Assembly (NCBI RefSeq): GCF_030053115.1
Contig: NZ_CP125619.1
Span: forward strand, 1,427,001-1,491,000
Direction of reading: 5' to 3'
Source: Pseudomonas svalbardensis
GTDB lineage: Bacteria; Pseudomonadota; Gammaproteobacteria; Pseudomonadales; Pseudomonadaceae
Length of the DNA: 64,000 nucleotides
Below are positions 17,331 to 26,233 of this stretch, in pieces (position 1 is the first letter of the stretch; the number at the start of each line of letters is the position of its first letter). Position numbers and translations under genes: made by a program. The notes under the pieces are model-generated. The model saw only the letters and a program-made list of their open reading frames with translations, searched no databases and was not told the DNA's origin.

Positions 17331-18338
17331 ATGTTGTCCAGAACCCTGCTGTGCCTCGCTGTCGTCAGTGCCTCCACGCCCTTGCTCGCCGATACCGTCT
17401 GGTTGAAGAACGGTGACAAGCTGAGCGGCAAGATCACCGTTTTCGATGGCGGCAAGCTGTTGATCCAGACCGAATACGCCGGTGCCGTCCCGATTGACTG
17501 GAAGCAGGTCAAAACCCTGGAAAGCGATCAGCAGTTGCTGGTCAAGCAGGATGCCTACACCGGTGAAAAGGCCAAGGCGCTGCATGCGGCAGAAGACGGC
17601 AAGGTCACCCTGGCCAATGGCGACGCTCCCAAGACCGTCGAACTGGCCAGCATTCAGCAGATCCTCAAGCCCAAGCCGGTGGTGGAGGATTTAGTGTGGA
17701 AGGGTAATGTCGATGCAGCGCTGGATTATCAGCGGGCCGAGAAAGACACCGACGATTACGATATCGACTTCAAGACCACTGCGCGTCATGGCAGATGGCG
17801 GCACACCGCAGAAGGCGAGTACAACCGCGAGTTTCAGGATGACGTGGTCACTACCGACAACTGGCGGGGCGAATACTCGCTCGACCGCTTCCTGACCGAG
17901 AAGTGGTTCTGGCAGGGCCGCGCAGTCTATAAACGTGACAAGGTTGAAGACCTCTCTCGTCAGCGCACCGTCGGTACCGGTCCGGGTTACCAGTTCTGGG
18001 ATAACGAGCTGGGCGCATTCTCGCTGGGCTCGCTGGTCAACCGCACGGACTATGAGTTCAGCGATGGCGGCAAGGAAAACTTCTACTCCCTGGCGATGAA
18101 GTGGGATTACAACCGCTACCTGATCGGCAAGAAGGTGGAATTCTTCACCAATGGCGAAGTGGGCAAGCCGTTGTCGGGCGTGGCGGATTACGCGCTCGAT
18201 GCCGAAATGGGCTTGCGCTACAAGGTGACCGAGTGGGCGTCGCTTAACCTGAAGGCCGAACGAGACATCATCAGCGGTACCGACGATGCTGATCTAGACA
18301 AGACCCGGTACACCGCCGGGTTTGGCGTGGCTTGGTAA
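17331..18338 (+). CDS. DUF481 outer-membrane protein
   Basis: A 335-residue protein with a signal peptide (MLSRTLLCLAVVSASTPLLA) cleaved before DTVWLKNGDKLSG. The first ~90 residues repeat a D(T/K)xWLKNGDxLSGKI pattern; the last two thirds alternate short amphipathic strands with aromatic residues and end in Trp (AGFGVAW), as in DUF481/YdiY beta-barrel proteins. ATG 17331 is preferred to a TTG 18 bases upstream. The function is unknown. A terminator follows at once. Confidence 0.85.
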   Translation: MLSRTLLCLAVVSASTPLLADTVWLKNGDKLSGKITVFDGGKLLIQTEYAGAVPIDWKQVKTLESDQQLLVKQDAYTGEKAKALHAAEDGKVTLANGDAPKTVELASIQQILKPKPVVEDLVWKGNVDAALDYQRAEKDTDDYDIDFKTTARHGRWRHTAEGEYNREFQDDVVTTDNWRGEYSLDRFLTEKWFWQGRAVYKRDKVEDLSRQRTVGTGPGYQFWDNELGAFSLGSLVNRTDYEFSDGGKENFYSLAMKWDYNRYLIGKKVEFFTNGEVGKPLSGVADYALDAEMGLRYKVTEWASLNLKAERDIISGTDDADLDKTRYTAGFGVAW

Positions 18339-18343
18339 GACGC

Positions 18344-18376
18344 AAAAAATCGCAGCCATGGGCTGCGATTTTTTTT
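18344..18376 (+). terminator. Intrinsic terminator of the DUF481 gene
   Basis: ATCGCAGCC and GGCTGCGAT arms with a four-base loop, A6 before and T8 after. Confidence 0.9.
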
Positions 18377-18397
18377 GCCTGCAAAACAGACAGGCAC

Positions 18398-18430
18398 AAA
18401 AAAGCCCCGCTTTTGAGGGCGGGGCTTTTT
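18398..18430 (-). terminator. Intrinsic terminator of the cold-shock gene
   Basis: On the minus strand: GCCCCGCCC and GGGGC arms followed by TTTTTT. Confidence 0.88.
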
Positions 18431-18447
18431 ACTAAAGCAAGTACAAG

Positions 18448-18657
18448 TTAGATAACTTGAACTTCTTCAGCTTGCATGCCTTTCTGACCGCGGGTAGCGA
18501 TGAAAGAAACCTGTTGGCCTTCTTTCAGGCTTTTGAAGCCGTCGGATTGGATAGCTTTGAAGTGAACGAACAGGTCGTCACCGGATTGTGGGGTGATGAA
18601 GCCGAAGCCTTTTTCATCGTTGAACCACTTAACGGTACCAGTTTGGCGATTAGACAT
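18448..18657 (-). CDS. Cold-shock domain protein (CspA family)
   Basis: A 69-residue single-domain RNA/DNA chaperone. Both RNA-binding motifs are present: RNP1 KGFGFI and RNP2 LFVHF, within [23 protein letters not shown] precedes the start by eight bases. The gap upstream to dcd (18658-19011) contains no gene; part is likely the long 5' leader usual for csp genes. It is closed by its own terminator. Confidence 0.93.
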   Translation of the reverse strand: MSNRQTGTVKWFNDEKGFGFITPQSGDDLFVHFKAIQSDGFKSLKEGQQVSFIATRGQKGMQAEEVQVI

Positions 18658-18940
18658 GGTGTAACTCCTTGAACAAAGATAACTGCGACGCAGGAAGAAC
18701 CCTGGCCGAGACTGAGTGCAAAGAGCAGGAAAAATTCTTGTAGATGGTTGGATCGAAATTCAACATATCGTGTAGAGATTCTCAGTGACACAAGCAGCAC
18801 AGTGGCGCCACCTTAACCCTTTTTCAGGAACGTGCCAATGCTTCCTGCGAAGGTTTCTCTGTTTTCATGACTGACGGTCCGCCGATTTACCCGCAAGGGC
18901 TGGAAATTACGGGGGATCGGCAAGATTTGTGACCCGGACT

Positions 18941-18969
18941 TTGAACCCGAAGCGCGCGCCCGGTAAGAT
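18941..18969 (+). promoter_or_regulatory. Candidate sigma-70 promoter of dcd
   Basis: TTGAAC, 17-base spacer, TAAGAT, 42 bases before the dcd start. Single hit by eye. Confidence 0.5.
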
Positions 18970-19011
18970 GCCGGACAGATTTTTTCCACCTCGCTATTCA
19001 GGACACCCGCC

Positions 19012-19578
19012 ATGAGCATCAAATCGGACAAGTGGATTCGCCGCATGGCGCAAGAGCACGGCATGATCGAGCCCTTCGTAGAGCGCCAGATGCGCGGTGA
19101 AGGCGCCGACCGAGTGATTTCCTACGGCGTGTCGAGCTATGGCTACGACGTACGCTGCGCCGATGAATTCAAAGTGTTCACCAACATCAATTCGGCGACC
19201 GTTGATCCGAAGAACTTCGACGAGAAGAGCTTCGTCGACGTCAAGAGCGATGTTTGCATCATCCCGCCGAACTCCTTTGCCTTGGCACGCACCGTGGAAT
19301 TCTTCCGTATTCCGCGCAATGTGCTGACGATCTGCCTGGGTAAAAGCACTTACGCGCGTTGCGGCATTATCGTCAACGTGACGCCGCTTGAGCCTGAGTG
19401 GGAAGGCCACGTGACCCTGGAATTCTCCAACACCACCACGCTGCCGGCAAAAATCTACGCTAACGAAGGTGTGGCACAGATGCTGTTTTTCGAATCCGAC
19501 GAAGAGTGCGAAGTGTCCTACAAGGACCGTGGCGGCAAGTATCAGGGCCAGCGCGGCGTCACCCTGCCACGCACCTGA
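19012..19578 (+). CDS. dcd: dCTP deaminase
   Basis: Converts dCTP to dUTP for thymidylate synthesis; 188 residues, full length. Signatures include [18 protein letters not shown] at the start, the active-site region [30 protein letters not shown] (here [10 protein letters not shown]) and the nearby [14 protein letters not shown] precedes ATG by 8-9 bases. It is followed by a small gene on the same strand. Confidence 0.96.
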   Translation: MSIKSDKWIRRMAQEHGMIEPFVERQMRGEGADRVISYGVSSYGYDVRCADEFKVFTNINSATVDPKNFDEKSFVDVKSDVCIIPPNSFALARTVEFFRIPRNVLTICLGKSTYARCGIIVNVTPLEPEWEGHVTLEFSNTTTLPAKIYANEGVAQMLFFESDEECEVSYKDRGGKYQGQRGVTLPRT

Positions 19579-19684
19579 TCCGTTCGTCTGGCAACTCGTG
19601 GGAATTCTTGAGCGGGTAGACACTCTATTGGGTGTACTGCCCGGTTCGCGCAACGCGGACGGGGCCATCGCTCAGGAGTGCCTT

Positions 19685-19894
19685 ATGAAGATCGATCCGC
19701 GAATAAGTGCCGAACTGGCAAGGCTTGAGCCCAATCAGGTTGGCGTTTTGGCCTGGTCCTTGTTGGCACATCCACCCATCAGCATGGCAGGGGGCATCCC
19801 CGGTCAGCCTGATCCCGATACCCCCAACGAACAACCCACCGAGCCCGGTGAGCCTACCCTGCCGGATGAGCCACCTCCGGCGCCCGTTGTTTGA
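19685..19894 (+). CDS. Small proline-rich hypothetical protein
   Basis: A 69-residue protein of unknown function. The N-terminal half (MKIDPRISAELARLEPNQVG) looks helical; the C-terminal half is a Pro-Glu-Asp rich disordered tail (about a third proline over residues 38-68). There is no signal peptide. AGGAG sits five bases before ATG, and there is no alternative frame of comparable quality. Confidence 0.65.
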   Translation: MKIDPRISAELARLEPNQVGVLAWSLLAHPPISMAGGIPGQPDPDTPNEQPTEPGEPTLPDEPPPAPVV

Positions 19895-19924
19895 TCGCCG
19901 CCTGCGAAAAACGAATGGCGTGGA

Positions 19925-20013
19925 GGAGCGAAGCTTGCTCGCGAAGGCGATGTGTCAGGCAAGGATAATGTTGGCTGACACACCGCCCTCGCGAGCAAGC
20001 TTTGCTCCTACAG
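19925..20013. repeat. REP pair after the small proline-rich gene
   Basis: Inverted GGAGC(G/A)AAGCTTGCTCGCGA and TCGCGAGCAAGCTTTGCTCC arms with about 45 bases between them. Confidence 0.85.
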
Positions 20014-20023
20014 GGTTTCAGGT

Positions 20024-20788
20024 TTACTTGAGGTTGCCGCTCAGGAACTGCTTCAACCGCTCACTTTTTGGATTGCCCAGCACGTCGTCTGGCGCACCTT
20101 CTTCCTCTACCAGCCCTTGGTGCAGGAACAACACCTGACTCGACACCTTGCGCGCGAAGCTCATTTCGTGGGTCACCATGATCATGGTTCGGCCTTCCTC
20201 GGCCAGACCCTGGATCACCCTGAGCACCTCACCCACCAGTTCGGGATCGAGGGCCGAGGTGGGTTCGTCGAACAGCATCACTTCTGGCTCCATCGCGAGT
20301 GCCCGGGCGATTGCCACGCGTTGCTGTTGACCTCCGGAAAGAAACGCCGGGTATTGATCCGCCACGCGCGAGGCCAGGCCCACCTTGTCGAGATAGCGCC
20401 GGGCACGGTCTTCGGCTTCCTCCTTGCTGCACCCCAACACCCGACGCGGGGCCATGGTGATGTTTTCCAGCACCGTCATGTGGCTCCACAGGTTGAAGTG
20501 CTGGAACACCATCGCCAGGCGGGTGCGGATCCGTTGCAGTTCATCGGCATCGGCCACGTGCATGCCGTGGCGATCCTTGATCATGCGGATGTTCTGGCCG
20601 TCCAGGCTCATGGCGCCGTCGTTGGGCTGTTCAAGAAAGTTGATGCAACGCAGGAAGGTGCTTTTGCCCGAGCCGCTGGCGCCGATCAGGCTGATGACGT
20701 CGCCGGTGTTGGCCTTGAGCGAAACGCCTTTGAGTACTTTATGTTCGCCATAGCTTTTATGCAGGCCTTCAATGGTCAGTTTGTACAT
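20024..20788 (-). CDS. aotP: ABC transporter ATPase for basic amino acids (AotP/HisP type)
   Basis: A 254-residue ATPase energising the importer encoded by the next genes. Walker [10 protein letters not shown] is near residues 36-44, the signature is [14 protein letters not shown], Walker B is [14 protein letters not shown], and the H-loop is VTHEMSFA. Start 20788 ([14 protein letters not shown]) matches the family; an in-frame upstream ATG at 20848 would overlap the preceding gene. The gene order binding protein-Q-M-O-P equals PAO1 aotJQMOP; the HisJQMP family is close, so the substrate could be arginine/ornithine or histidine. In PAO1 argR follows aotP; here a REP follows. Confidence 0.82.
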   Translation of the reverse strand: MYKLTIEGLHKSYGEHKVLKGVSLKANTGDVISLIGASGSGKSTFLRCINFLEQPNDGAMSLDGQNIRMIKDRHGMHVADADELQRIRTRLAMVFQHFNLWSHMTVLENITMAPRRVLGCSKEEAEDRARRYLDKVGLASRVADQYPAFLSGGQQQRVAIARALAMEPEVMLFDEPTSALDPELVGEVLRVIQGLAEEGRTMIMVTHEMSFARKVSSQVLFLHQGLVEEEGAPDDVLGNPKSERLKQFLSGNLK

Positions 20789-20801
20789 GGGGCATGCATC
20801 C

Positions 20802-21920
20802 TCAAGGCGAAAGTAGGTAGCCGCTGCGATAGGCTTCGGTGCCCGCAATGTGGGCTATCACCATGCCGGCAGTGGCCATGCGCCGTAGCGAACGGGCGTA
20901 CATCAACCCGGCAACGGTGCAATGAACGGGGGTGACGCGGTTAAAGATCGGGTCGATGATTTCAGCGATCAGTTGCCCGGCTTCGAGGTACTCCCCTGGC
21001 AGCGCGGTGAACACCAGCAGTCCGCCGACCGGTGTCGCTACCGGTTCAACACCGGCCAGCGGCGTGGCCAGGTAGGGCAGCTCGGGCAGTGGCGCCGGCT
21101 CGCCGGCAATCGCGCCGTAATGAATCAGGTAATCGATCAGCGCCTGGCAATCAAGGCTGGCCAGCGGGTGATTGACGTCACCCTGACCGCGCAATTCGAC
21201 GGTGACCGAAAAGCTGCCCAGCGGAATATCAAAGTGTTCGCCGAAGCGCTCCTTCAACTGCCACCAGAGCAGGGTGAAGCATTCATCGAATGACTGCCCG
21301 CCGGAGTCGGTGGCTAGCAGACTGGCTTCGGCACCGATGTACCGCGCCAGCGGCTCGACCTGCGGCCACGCCTCGGGCGTGGTGTAAAGGTGGGCGACCG
21401 CTTCGAAATCGCAATGCAGGTCCAGCACCATGTCGGCATCGCAGGCCAGCCGTTGCAGAGCCAGGCGCTGGGATTGCAGTTGCGTGCTGGCAGTCTGTTG
21501 GGCGAGGGCATTGCGCAGGCTGCTGCGAATCAGGTCGAGGTTGTGCTGTGGATCGTCGCCGAGCAGGCCTTCGATCTCGTTGCCGACGGCTTCGCTCAGA
21601 TCGACGAACCAGCGATTGAAGTTCTGCCCGCTTTCGAGGTCGTAACGGCCCAGCGGCACATCCATCAGCACTTGTTCGAGGCCGACCGGGTTGGCCACCG
21701 GCACCAGCACGATTTCGCTGCGCAGACGGCCGGCGGCTTCGAGTTCCGCCAAACGTTGCTTGAGGTGCCAGGCAACCAGCATGCCGGGCATTTCGTCGGC
21801 ATGCAGGGATGACTGAATGTAGATTTTGCCTTTGGCCGATGAGGGGCCGAAGTGAAAGCTGTGAATCTGTCGAGCGGTCCCCGGCAGCGGGGCCAGCAGG
21901 TCATGAATCTGGTGGCGCAT
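20802..21920 (-). CDS. aotO: Succinylglutamate desuccinylase/aspartoacylase-family protein (AotO type)
   Basis: A 372-residue M14-like zinc hydrolase. The zinc motif HADE in [11 protein letters not shown] (His ~40, Glu ~43) and a later [10 protein letters not shown] with a second zinc His are visible, so the metal site looks intact. A C-terminal biotinyl-lipoyl-like beta region ([26 protein letters not shown]) is typical of the AstE/AspA-like subgroup. It lies inside the importer operon, in the position of PAO1 aotO; its contribution to transport or catabolism is unknown to me. Confidence 0.82.
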   Translation of the reverse strand: MRHQIHDLLAPLPGTARQIHSFHFGPSSAKGKIYIQSSLHADEMPGMLVAWHLKQRLAELEAAGRLRSEIVLVPVANPVGLEQVLMDVPLGRYDLESGQNFNRWFVDLSEAVGNEIEGLLGDDPQHNLDLIRSSLRNALAQQTASTQLQSQRLALQRLACDADMVLDLHCDFEAVAHLYTTPEAWPQVEPLARYIGAEASLLATDSGGQSFDECFTLLWWQLKERFGEHFDIPLGSFSVTVELRGQGDVNHPLASLDCQALIDYLIHYGAIAGEPAPLPELPYLATPLAGVEPVATPVGGLLVFTALPGEYLEAGQLIAEIIDPIFNRVTPVHCTVAGLMYARSLRRMATAGMVIAHIAGTEAYRSGYLLSP

Positions 21921-21944
21921 GTCTCTTTATTCCTAAAGCGGGTC

Positions 21945-22655
21945 CTAGTGGGTCGGCCCGAGGAAGGCTAGCCATCGGCGTTCGGCGAGGCGGAACAGGC
22001 CAACCAGCGCAAAGGTAACGGTCAGGTAGATCAGCGCAGCGATGCCGAACGACTGGAAGGTCAGGAAGGTCGCCGAGTTGGCGTCCCGCGCGACTTTCAA
22101 GATGTCCGGGATGGTCGCGGTGAAGGCCACGGTGGTCGAGTGCAGCATCAAAATCACTTCGTTGCTGTAATAAGGCAACGAACGACGCAGGGCCGAAGGC
22201 ATGATCACGTAGGCATACAGCTTCCAGCCTGTCAGACCGTAAGCCTTGGCCGCTTCGACTTCACCATGGGCCATGCTGCGAATTGCCCCGGCGAAAATCT
22301 CCGTGGTGTAGGCGCAGGTGTTCAGGGCGAAGGCCAGGATCGTGCAGTTCATCGCATCGCGAAAGAACGCATCCAGTACGGGTTGGGCGCGCACGGCGGC
22401 CAGACTGTAAATCCCGGTGTAGAAGATCAGCAGCTGAATATAGAGCGGCGTACCCCGGAACAGATAAGTGAAGAACTGAACCGGCCAGCGGATGTAGAAG
22501 TGCGGCGAAACCCGGGCGATGGACAGCGGGATCGACACCACGAAACCGATGAAGATCGATGCGCTGAGCAGCCACAGGGTCATGGCCAGGCCGGTGATGT
22601 TGTAGCCGTCGGTATAAAGGAAAGGTCTCCAGTATTCCTGCAAGAGTTCGATCAT
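21945..22655 (-). CDS. aotM: Basic amino acid ABC permease M
   Basis: A 236-residue inner-membrane subunit of the HisM/AotM type with about five membrane helices. The EAA loop that docks the ATPase is GEVEAAKAYGLTGWKLYAYVIMPSALRRSLP at about residues 130-160. It overlaps the preceding permease gene by four bases and forms a heterodimeric channel with it. Confidence 0.88.
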   Translation of the reverse strand: MIELLQEYWRPFLYTDGYNITGLAMTLWLLSASIFIGFVVSIPLSIARVSPHFYIRWPVQFFTYLFRGTPLYIQLLIFYTGIYSLAAVRAQPVLDAFFRDAMNCTILAFALNTCAYTTEIFAGAIRSMAHGEVEAAKAYGLTGWKLYAYVIMPSALRRSLPYYSNEVILMLHSTTVAFTATIPDILKVARDANSATFLTFQSFGIAALIYLTVTFALVGLFRLAERRWLAFLGPTH

Positions 22656-23380
22656 CGTACGGCCTCCCGGGAACCGGCGGCGTAGCGGCGTTCGAGCCAG
22701 CGCAGGACGAAGTTGGAGGCGCTGGTGATCAGCAGGTAAATCAGCGCGGCAAGCACCAGGAAGTAAAACAGTTGATAGGTGCTTTTACCGGCATCCTGCG
22801 CAGCTTTGACCAAGTCGGCAAGGCCGATAATCGAAACCAGTGCGGTGGCCTTGAGCATCACCATCCAGTTGTTACCGATGCCCGGCAGGGCGAAGCGCAT
22901 CATCTGCGGGAACACCACGATACGAAAACGCTGGCCGCGTTTGAGGCCATAAGCGGTGGCGGCTTCGACCTGGCCCCGTGGGACCGCGAGGATCGCCCCG
23001 CGGAAGGTTTCGGTGAAATACGCGCCATAAATGAAGCCCAGGGTGATGACCCCGGCGCTGAACGGGTTGATCTCGATGTATTCCCATTCCATGAAATCGG
23101 TAAACGACGTCAGCCAGGTCTGCAGGCTGTAGAAGATCAACAGCATCAGCACCAGGTCCGGCACACCGCGAATCAGCGTGGTGTAGAGCTGGGCCGGTAC
23201 GCGCACCAGTTTGACTTTTGACAGCTTGGCGCTGGCGCCGAGCAAGCCGAGCAAAACGGCCACCGACAGCGACAACACCGACAACTTGATGGTCATCCAG
23301 GTGCCTTCCATCAGCAACGGACCGAAGCCCTGGAGGCTGAAGGCTGAGAGCCCCAGGTTTTGTAGTAGGTTTTCGAACAT
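22652..23380 (-). CDS. aotQ: Basic amino acid ABC permease Q
   Basis: A 242-residue permease subunit with about five helices. EAA loop: GQVEAATAYGLKRGQRFRIVVFPQMMRFALP. Ends within the start of aotM (four-base overlap). A terminator hairpin lies between this gene and the binding-protein gene upstream. Confidence 0.88.
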   Translation of the reverse strand: MFENLLQNLGLSAFSLQGFGPLLMEGTWMTIKLSVLSLSVAVLLGLLGASAKLSKVKLVRVPAQLYTTLIRGVPDLVLMLLIFYSLQTWLTSFTDFMEWEYIEINPFSAGVITLGFIYGAYFTETFRGAILAVPRGQVEAATAYGLKRGQRFRIVVFPQMMRFALPGIGNNWMVMLKATALVSIIGLADLVKAAQDAGKSTYQLFYFLVLAALIYLLITSASNFVLRWLERRYAAGSREAVR

Positions 23381-23401
23381 AAATCAGCAACCTGATCGGG
23401 T

Positions 23402-23430
23402 AAAAAAAGCGCCCATCTCAAGATGGGCGC
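23402..23430 (-). terminator. Terminator-like hairpin between aotJ and aotQ
   Basis: On the minus strand: GCGCCCATCT and AGATGGGCGC with a two-base loop, followed by seven T. It lies in the 56-base gap after the binding-protein gene. Partial termination here would make more binding protein than permease. Confidence 0.85.
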
Positions 23431-23436
23431 CGGGCA

Positions 23437-24219
23437 TTATTTGCCGCTGTACAGATTCAGATCGCCAAAGTGTTTCTTCTGAATGGTGGCGTAGGTGCCA
23501 TCGTCGTGTAACGCTTTGATACCTTTATTCAAAAGGTCTTTGAGGTCTTTGTTACCTTTAGAGATACCGATAGCTGTTTTGGCTGGAAGCAATTCGCTGT
23601 CCACCGGCTTGCTGACTTCGTAGCCCTCGCCTTTTGGCGACTTCAAAAAGCCCAGTTCGGCTTGCAGCATGTCCTGGATCGCAGCATCGAGGCGGCCGGA
23701 AGTCAGGTCGGAATACACCTGATCCTGGTTCTGATAGGCCTGGGTTTTCACGCCAGCCTTGTCCAGAACGGCTTTGGCATAAGCTTCCTGAATGGTGCCT
23801 TGCTCGTAGCCGACGGTTTTGCCCTTCAGCGAAGCGACGTCTTCGGTCAGGCCGGAACCTTTCTTGAATACGTAGGCGGTTGGACCGGAGAACAGCTCGT
23901 TGGAGAAGTCGATGACTTTTTCGCGGGCCGGGGTGACGGTCATCGAAGAGATCACACCGTCGAATTTATTGGCCTTCAGGCCCGGAATCATGCCGTCGAA
24001 ATCGCTTTCGACCCATTTGCACTTGACCTTCAGTTCGGCGCAGATCGCGTTACCCAGATCGATATCGAAGCCTACCAGGCTACCGTCAGCCGCTTTTGAC
24101 TCGAACGGAGCGTAGGAAGGGTCAACGCCAAAACGCAATTCCTTGTATTCCTTGGCCAGCGCGGAACCGGCTGCCATGCACAACGCCAGTGCAGAAAGGG
24201 TCAGCAATGCTTTTTTCAT
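23437..24219 (-). CDS. aotJ: Periplasmic basic amino acid-binding protein (AotJ/HisJ type)
   Basis: A 260-residue type-2 periplasmic binding protein. Signal peptide MKKALLTLSALALCMAAGSALA is followed by KEYKELRFGVDPSYAPFESK. The family signature GFDIDLGNAICAELKVKCKW is present, along with DFDGMIPGLKANKFD and SSMTVTPAREKVIDFS. The first gene of the operon, so it is nearest the promoter. Sequence features resemble both HisJ and AotJ; the specificity within basic amino acids is not determined. Confidence 0.85.
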   Translation of the reverse strand: MKKALLTLSALALCMAAGSALAKEYKELRFGVDPSYAPFESKAADGSLVGFDIDLGNAICAELKVKCKWVESDFDGMIPGLKANKFDGVISSMTVTPAREKVIDFSNELFSGPTAYVFKKGSGLTEDVASLKGKTVGYEQGTIQEAYAKAVLDKAGVKTQAYQNQDQVYSDLTSGRLDAAIQDMLQAELGFLKSPKGEGYEVSKPVDSELLPAKTAIGISKGNKDLKDLLNKGIKALHDDGTYATIQKKHFGDLNLYSGK

Positions 24220-24430
24220 TATTCAATCCCTAAAAACCAATATGAGCGCTTGTGGCGCAGAATTATTGTTACTGGAAAGCGTAAGACCTTATGAAAGTAG
24301 CAATTTCCGAACCAGAGTCCCGAACAAGTGTTTTAAAAGGTGATTCAAGAAATGGCAAGGAAGGATTTGTGCACGAAAACGGCCGCCGGAAAACAGTTGC
24401 ACCAACTTGGTTCGGAATCACACAAGCCAC

Positions 24431-24534
24431 TGTGGGAGCGAGCCTGCTCGCGAAGAGGGAGTGTCAGGCGATATCAATGCTTCTGACAGACCGCTTTCGT
24501 CGGAACGCCGCCCGGAGCAGGCTCGCTCCCACAA
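24431..24534. repeat. REP pair between the importer operon and the ligase gene
   Basis: GTGGGAGCGAGCCTGCTCGCGA and its inverse GGAGCAGGCTCGCTCCCAC with about 60 bases between. The rest of 24220-24544 holds no gene. Confidence 0.88.
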
Positions 24535-24544
24535 GGGAATTGGA

Positions 24545-26233
24545 TCAATCCAACAAATCCTGCAGCGTTCCCAGGTTGTCCGCTTCTTCGACGGATTTAT
24601 CCTGCCGCCAGCGCAACATCCTCGGAAACCGCACCGCAATCCCGCTCTTGTGTCGCCTGGACAGGGCGATGCCCTCAAATCCCAGTTCAAACACCAGGCT
24701 CGGCGTCACGCTGCTCACCGGCCCGAATTTCTCTACGGTAGTTTTGCGCACTATGCTGTCGACCTGGCGCATTTCTTCGTCTGTCAGCCCCGAATACGCC
24801 TTGGCGAACGGCACCAGTGCGCGTTCGCTCGCGTCAGGTGGCCCATCCCACACGGCGAAGGTGTAATCGCTATAGAGGCTGGCGCGGCGACCATGGCCGC
24901 GTTGCGCATAAATCAGCACCGCGTCGACGCTGAACGGGTCGACTTTCCATTTCCACCAGACGCCCATGTCCTTGGTCCGTCCGACGCCATACAACGCCTC
25001 CCGGGCCTTGAGCATCATGCCTTCGACACCGAGCCTGCGGGAGGCTTGCCGTTGTCGGGCGAGGTCGAACCAGTCTTCGCCGGTGAGCACCGGTGAGGCG
25101 AGTAACACCGGACTGTTGCACCGGGCGACGACGTGCTCCAGTTGAGTGCGACGCTTGGTTTGAGGCTGGTTGCGCCAGTCTTCGCCCTGCCATTCCAGCA
25201 GGTCGTAGGCGAGGATCACCACTGGCACTTCTTCGAGGATTTTTTTGTCCAGGGTTTTGCGGCCGATCCGCTGTTGCAGCAGAGCGAAAGGCTTTACCGC
25301 GGGTGAGGCCGGGGATTGAGGGTTGAAGGCGTCTTCGGTGGTGGGTTGTTCGGTTTTCCAGGCGACGATTTCACCGTCGATGACCGTGCCATCGGGCAAG
25401 CAGTGAACCAGACTGTCGAGTTCGGGGAAGCGCTCGGTGACCAGCTCTTCACCTCGCGACCAGATCCACAATCGCCCGTCGCGTTTGACCACCTGGGCGC
25501 GGATGCCATCCCACTTCCATTCCACTTGCCAATCGCTGGCCGGGCCGAGCAGGGTTTCGAATTGTTCAACGGGTTGTGATAGCGCGTGAGCGAGGAAAAA
25601 CGGATAGGGCTGACCGCCCCGTTGGGCATGTTCGTCAGACGATTCGGCGGCGATCAACTTCATATAACCCGGCGCGCTCGGGCGGTTGGACAGGTCGGTG
25701 TAACCCACCAGTCGCTGGGCGACGCGTTTGCTGTCGAGCCCGGCCATGGCCGCCAAGGCGCGGGTGACCAGCAACTTGGAGACGCCAACACGGAAACTAC
25801 CGGTGATCAGTTTGATACAGAGCATCAGGCTCTGGCGGTCCAGTTGCGACCACAGGGTACGCAGTCGCTCGGCGAGGACTTGCGGGGTTTCACCGCGCAG
25901 CGGCAGCAATTTGTCTTCAATCCAGATCGCCAATCCATCGTTGGAGCTGTGAAGCGTTTCGGGCAGCACCAGCGAAATGGTTTCCGCCAAATCGCCGACC
26001 GCCTGATAACTCTCTTCGAACAGCCACGGCGAGAGGCCGGAGATCTCCACCGCCAACTCTCGCAGGATGCGCACCGGCACCAGTTGCCGAGGCCGCCCGC
26101 CGGACAGAAAGTAAACAGCCCATGCGGCATCTTCCGGCGCGGCCTCGGCGAAGTAGTGTTGCATCGCCGCCAGTTTGGCGTTGCTCGACGTCGTGGCATC
26201 GAGTTCGGCGTACAACTGGGCGAACGCCTTCAT
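24545..26233 (-). CDS. ATP-dependent DNA ligase (Lhr/exonuclease-associated type)
   Basis: A 562-residue ligase. The adenylation lysine is in VEWKWDGIRAQVVKRDG near residue 240, with later ligase motifs DGEIVAW and VEGMMLKAREALYGVGRTKDMGVWWKWK (motifs V/VI). An N-terminal helical domain precedes it and an OB fold ends it. It overlaps the exonuclease gene by four bases (ATGA), so the two form a nick-processing/sealing unit. In many bacteria this pair is joined by an Lhr-type helicase and a phosphoesterase; neither is adjacent here. Confidence 0.9.
   Translation of the reverse strand: MKAFAQLYAELDATTSSNAKLAAMQHYFAEAAPEDAAWAVYFLSGGRPRQLVPVRILRELAVEISGLSPWLFEESYQAVGDLAETISLVLPETLHSSNDGLAIWIEDKLLPLRGETPQVLAERLRTLWSQLDRQSLMLCIKLITGSFRVGVSKLLVTRALAAMAGLDSKRVAQRLVGYTDLSNRPSAPGYMKLIAAESSDEHAQRGGQPYPFFLAHALSQPVEQFETLLGPASDWQVEWKWDGIRAQVVKRDGRLWIWSRGEELVTERFPELDSLVHCLPDGTVIDGEIVAWKTEQPTTEDAFNPQSPASPAVKPFALLQQRIGRKTLDKKILEEVPVVILAYDLLEWQGEDWRNQPQTKRRTQLEHVVARCNSPVLLASPVLTGEDWFDLARQRQASRRLGVEGMMLKAREALYGVGRTKDMGVWWKWKVDPFSVDAVLIYAQRGHGRRASLYSDYTFAVWDGPPDASERALVPFAKAYSGLTDEEMRQVDSIVRKTTVEKFGPVSSVTPSLVFELGFEGIALSRRHKSGIAVRFPRMLRWRQDKSVEEADNLGTLQDLLD

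Noticed and set aside
19925..20013. Expected argR gene after the ATPase gene
   Set aside because: In PAO1 argR follows aotP, but here only a REP and the small proline-rich gene follow; no regulator is encoded.
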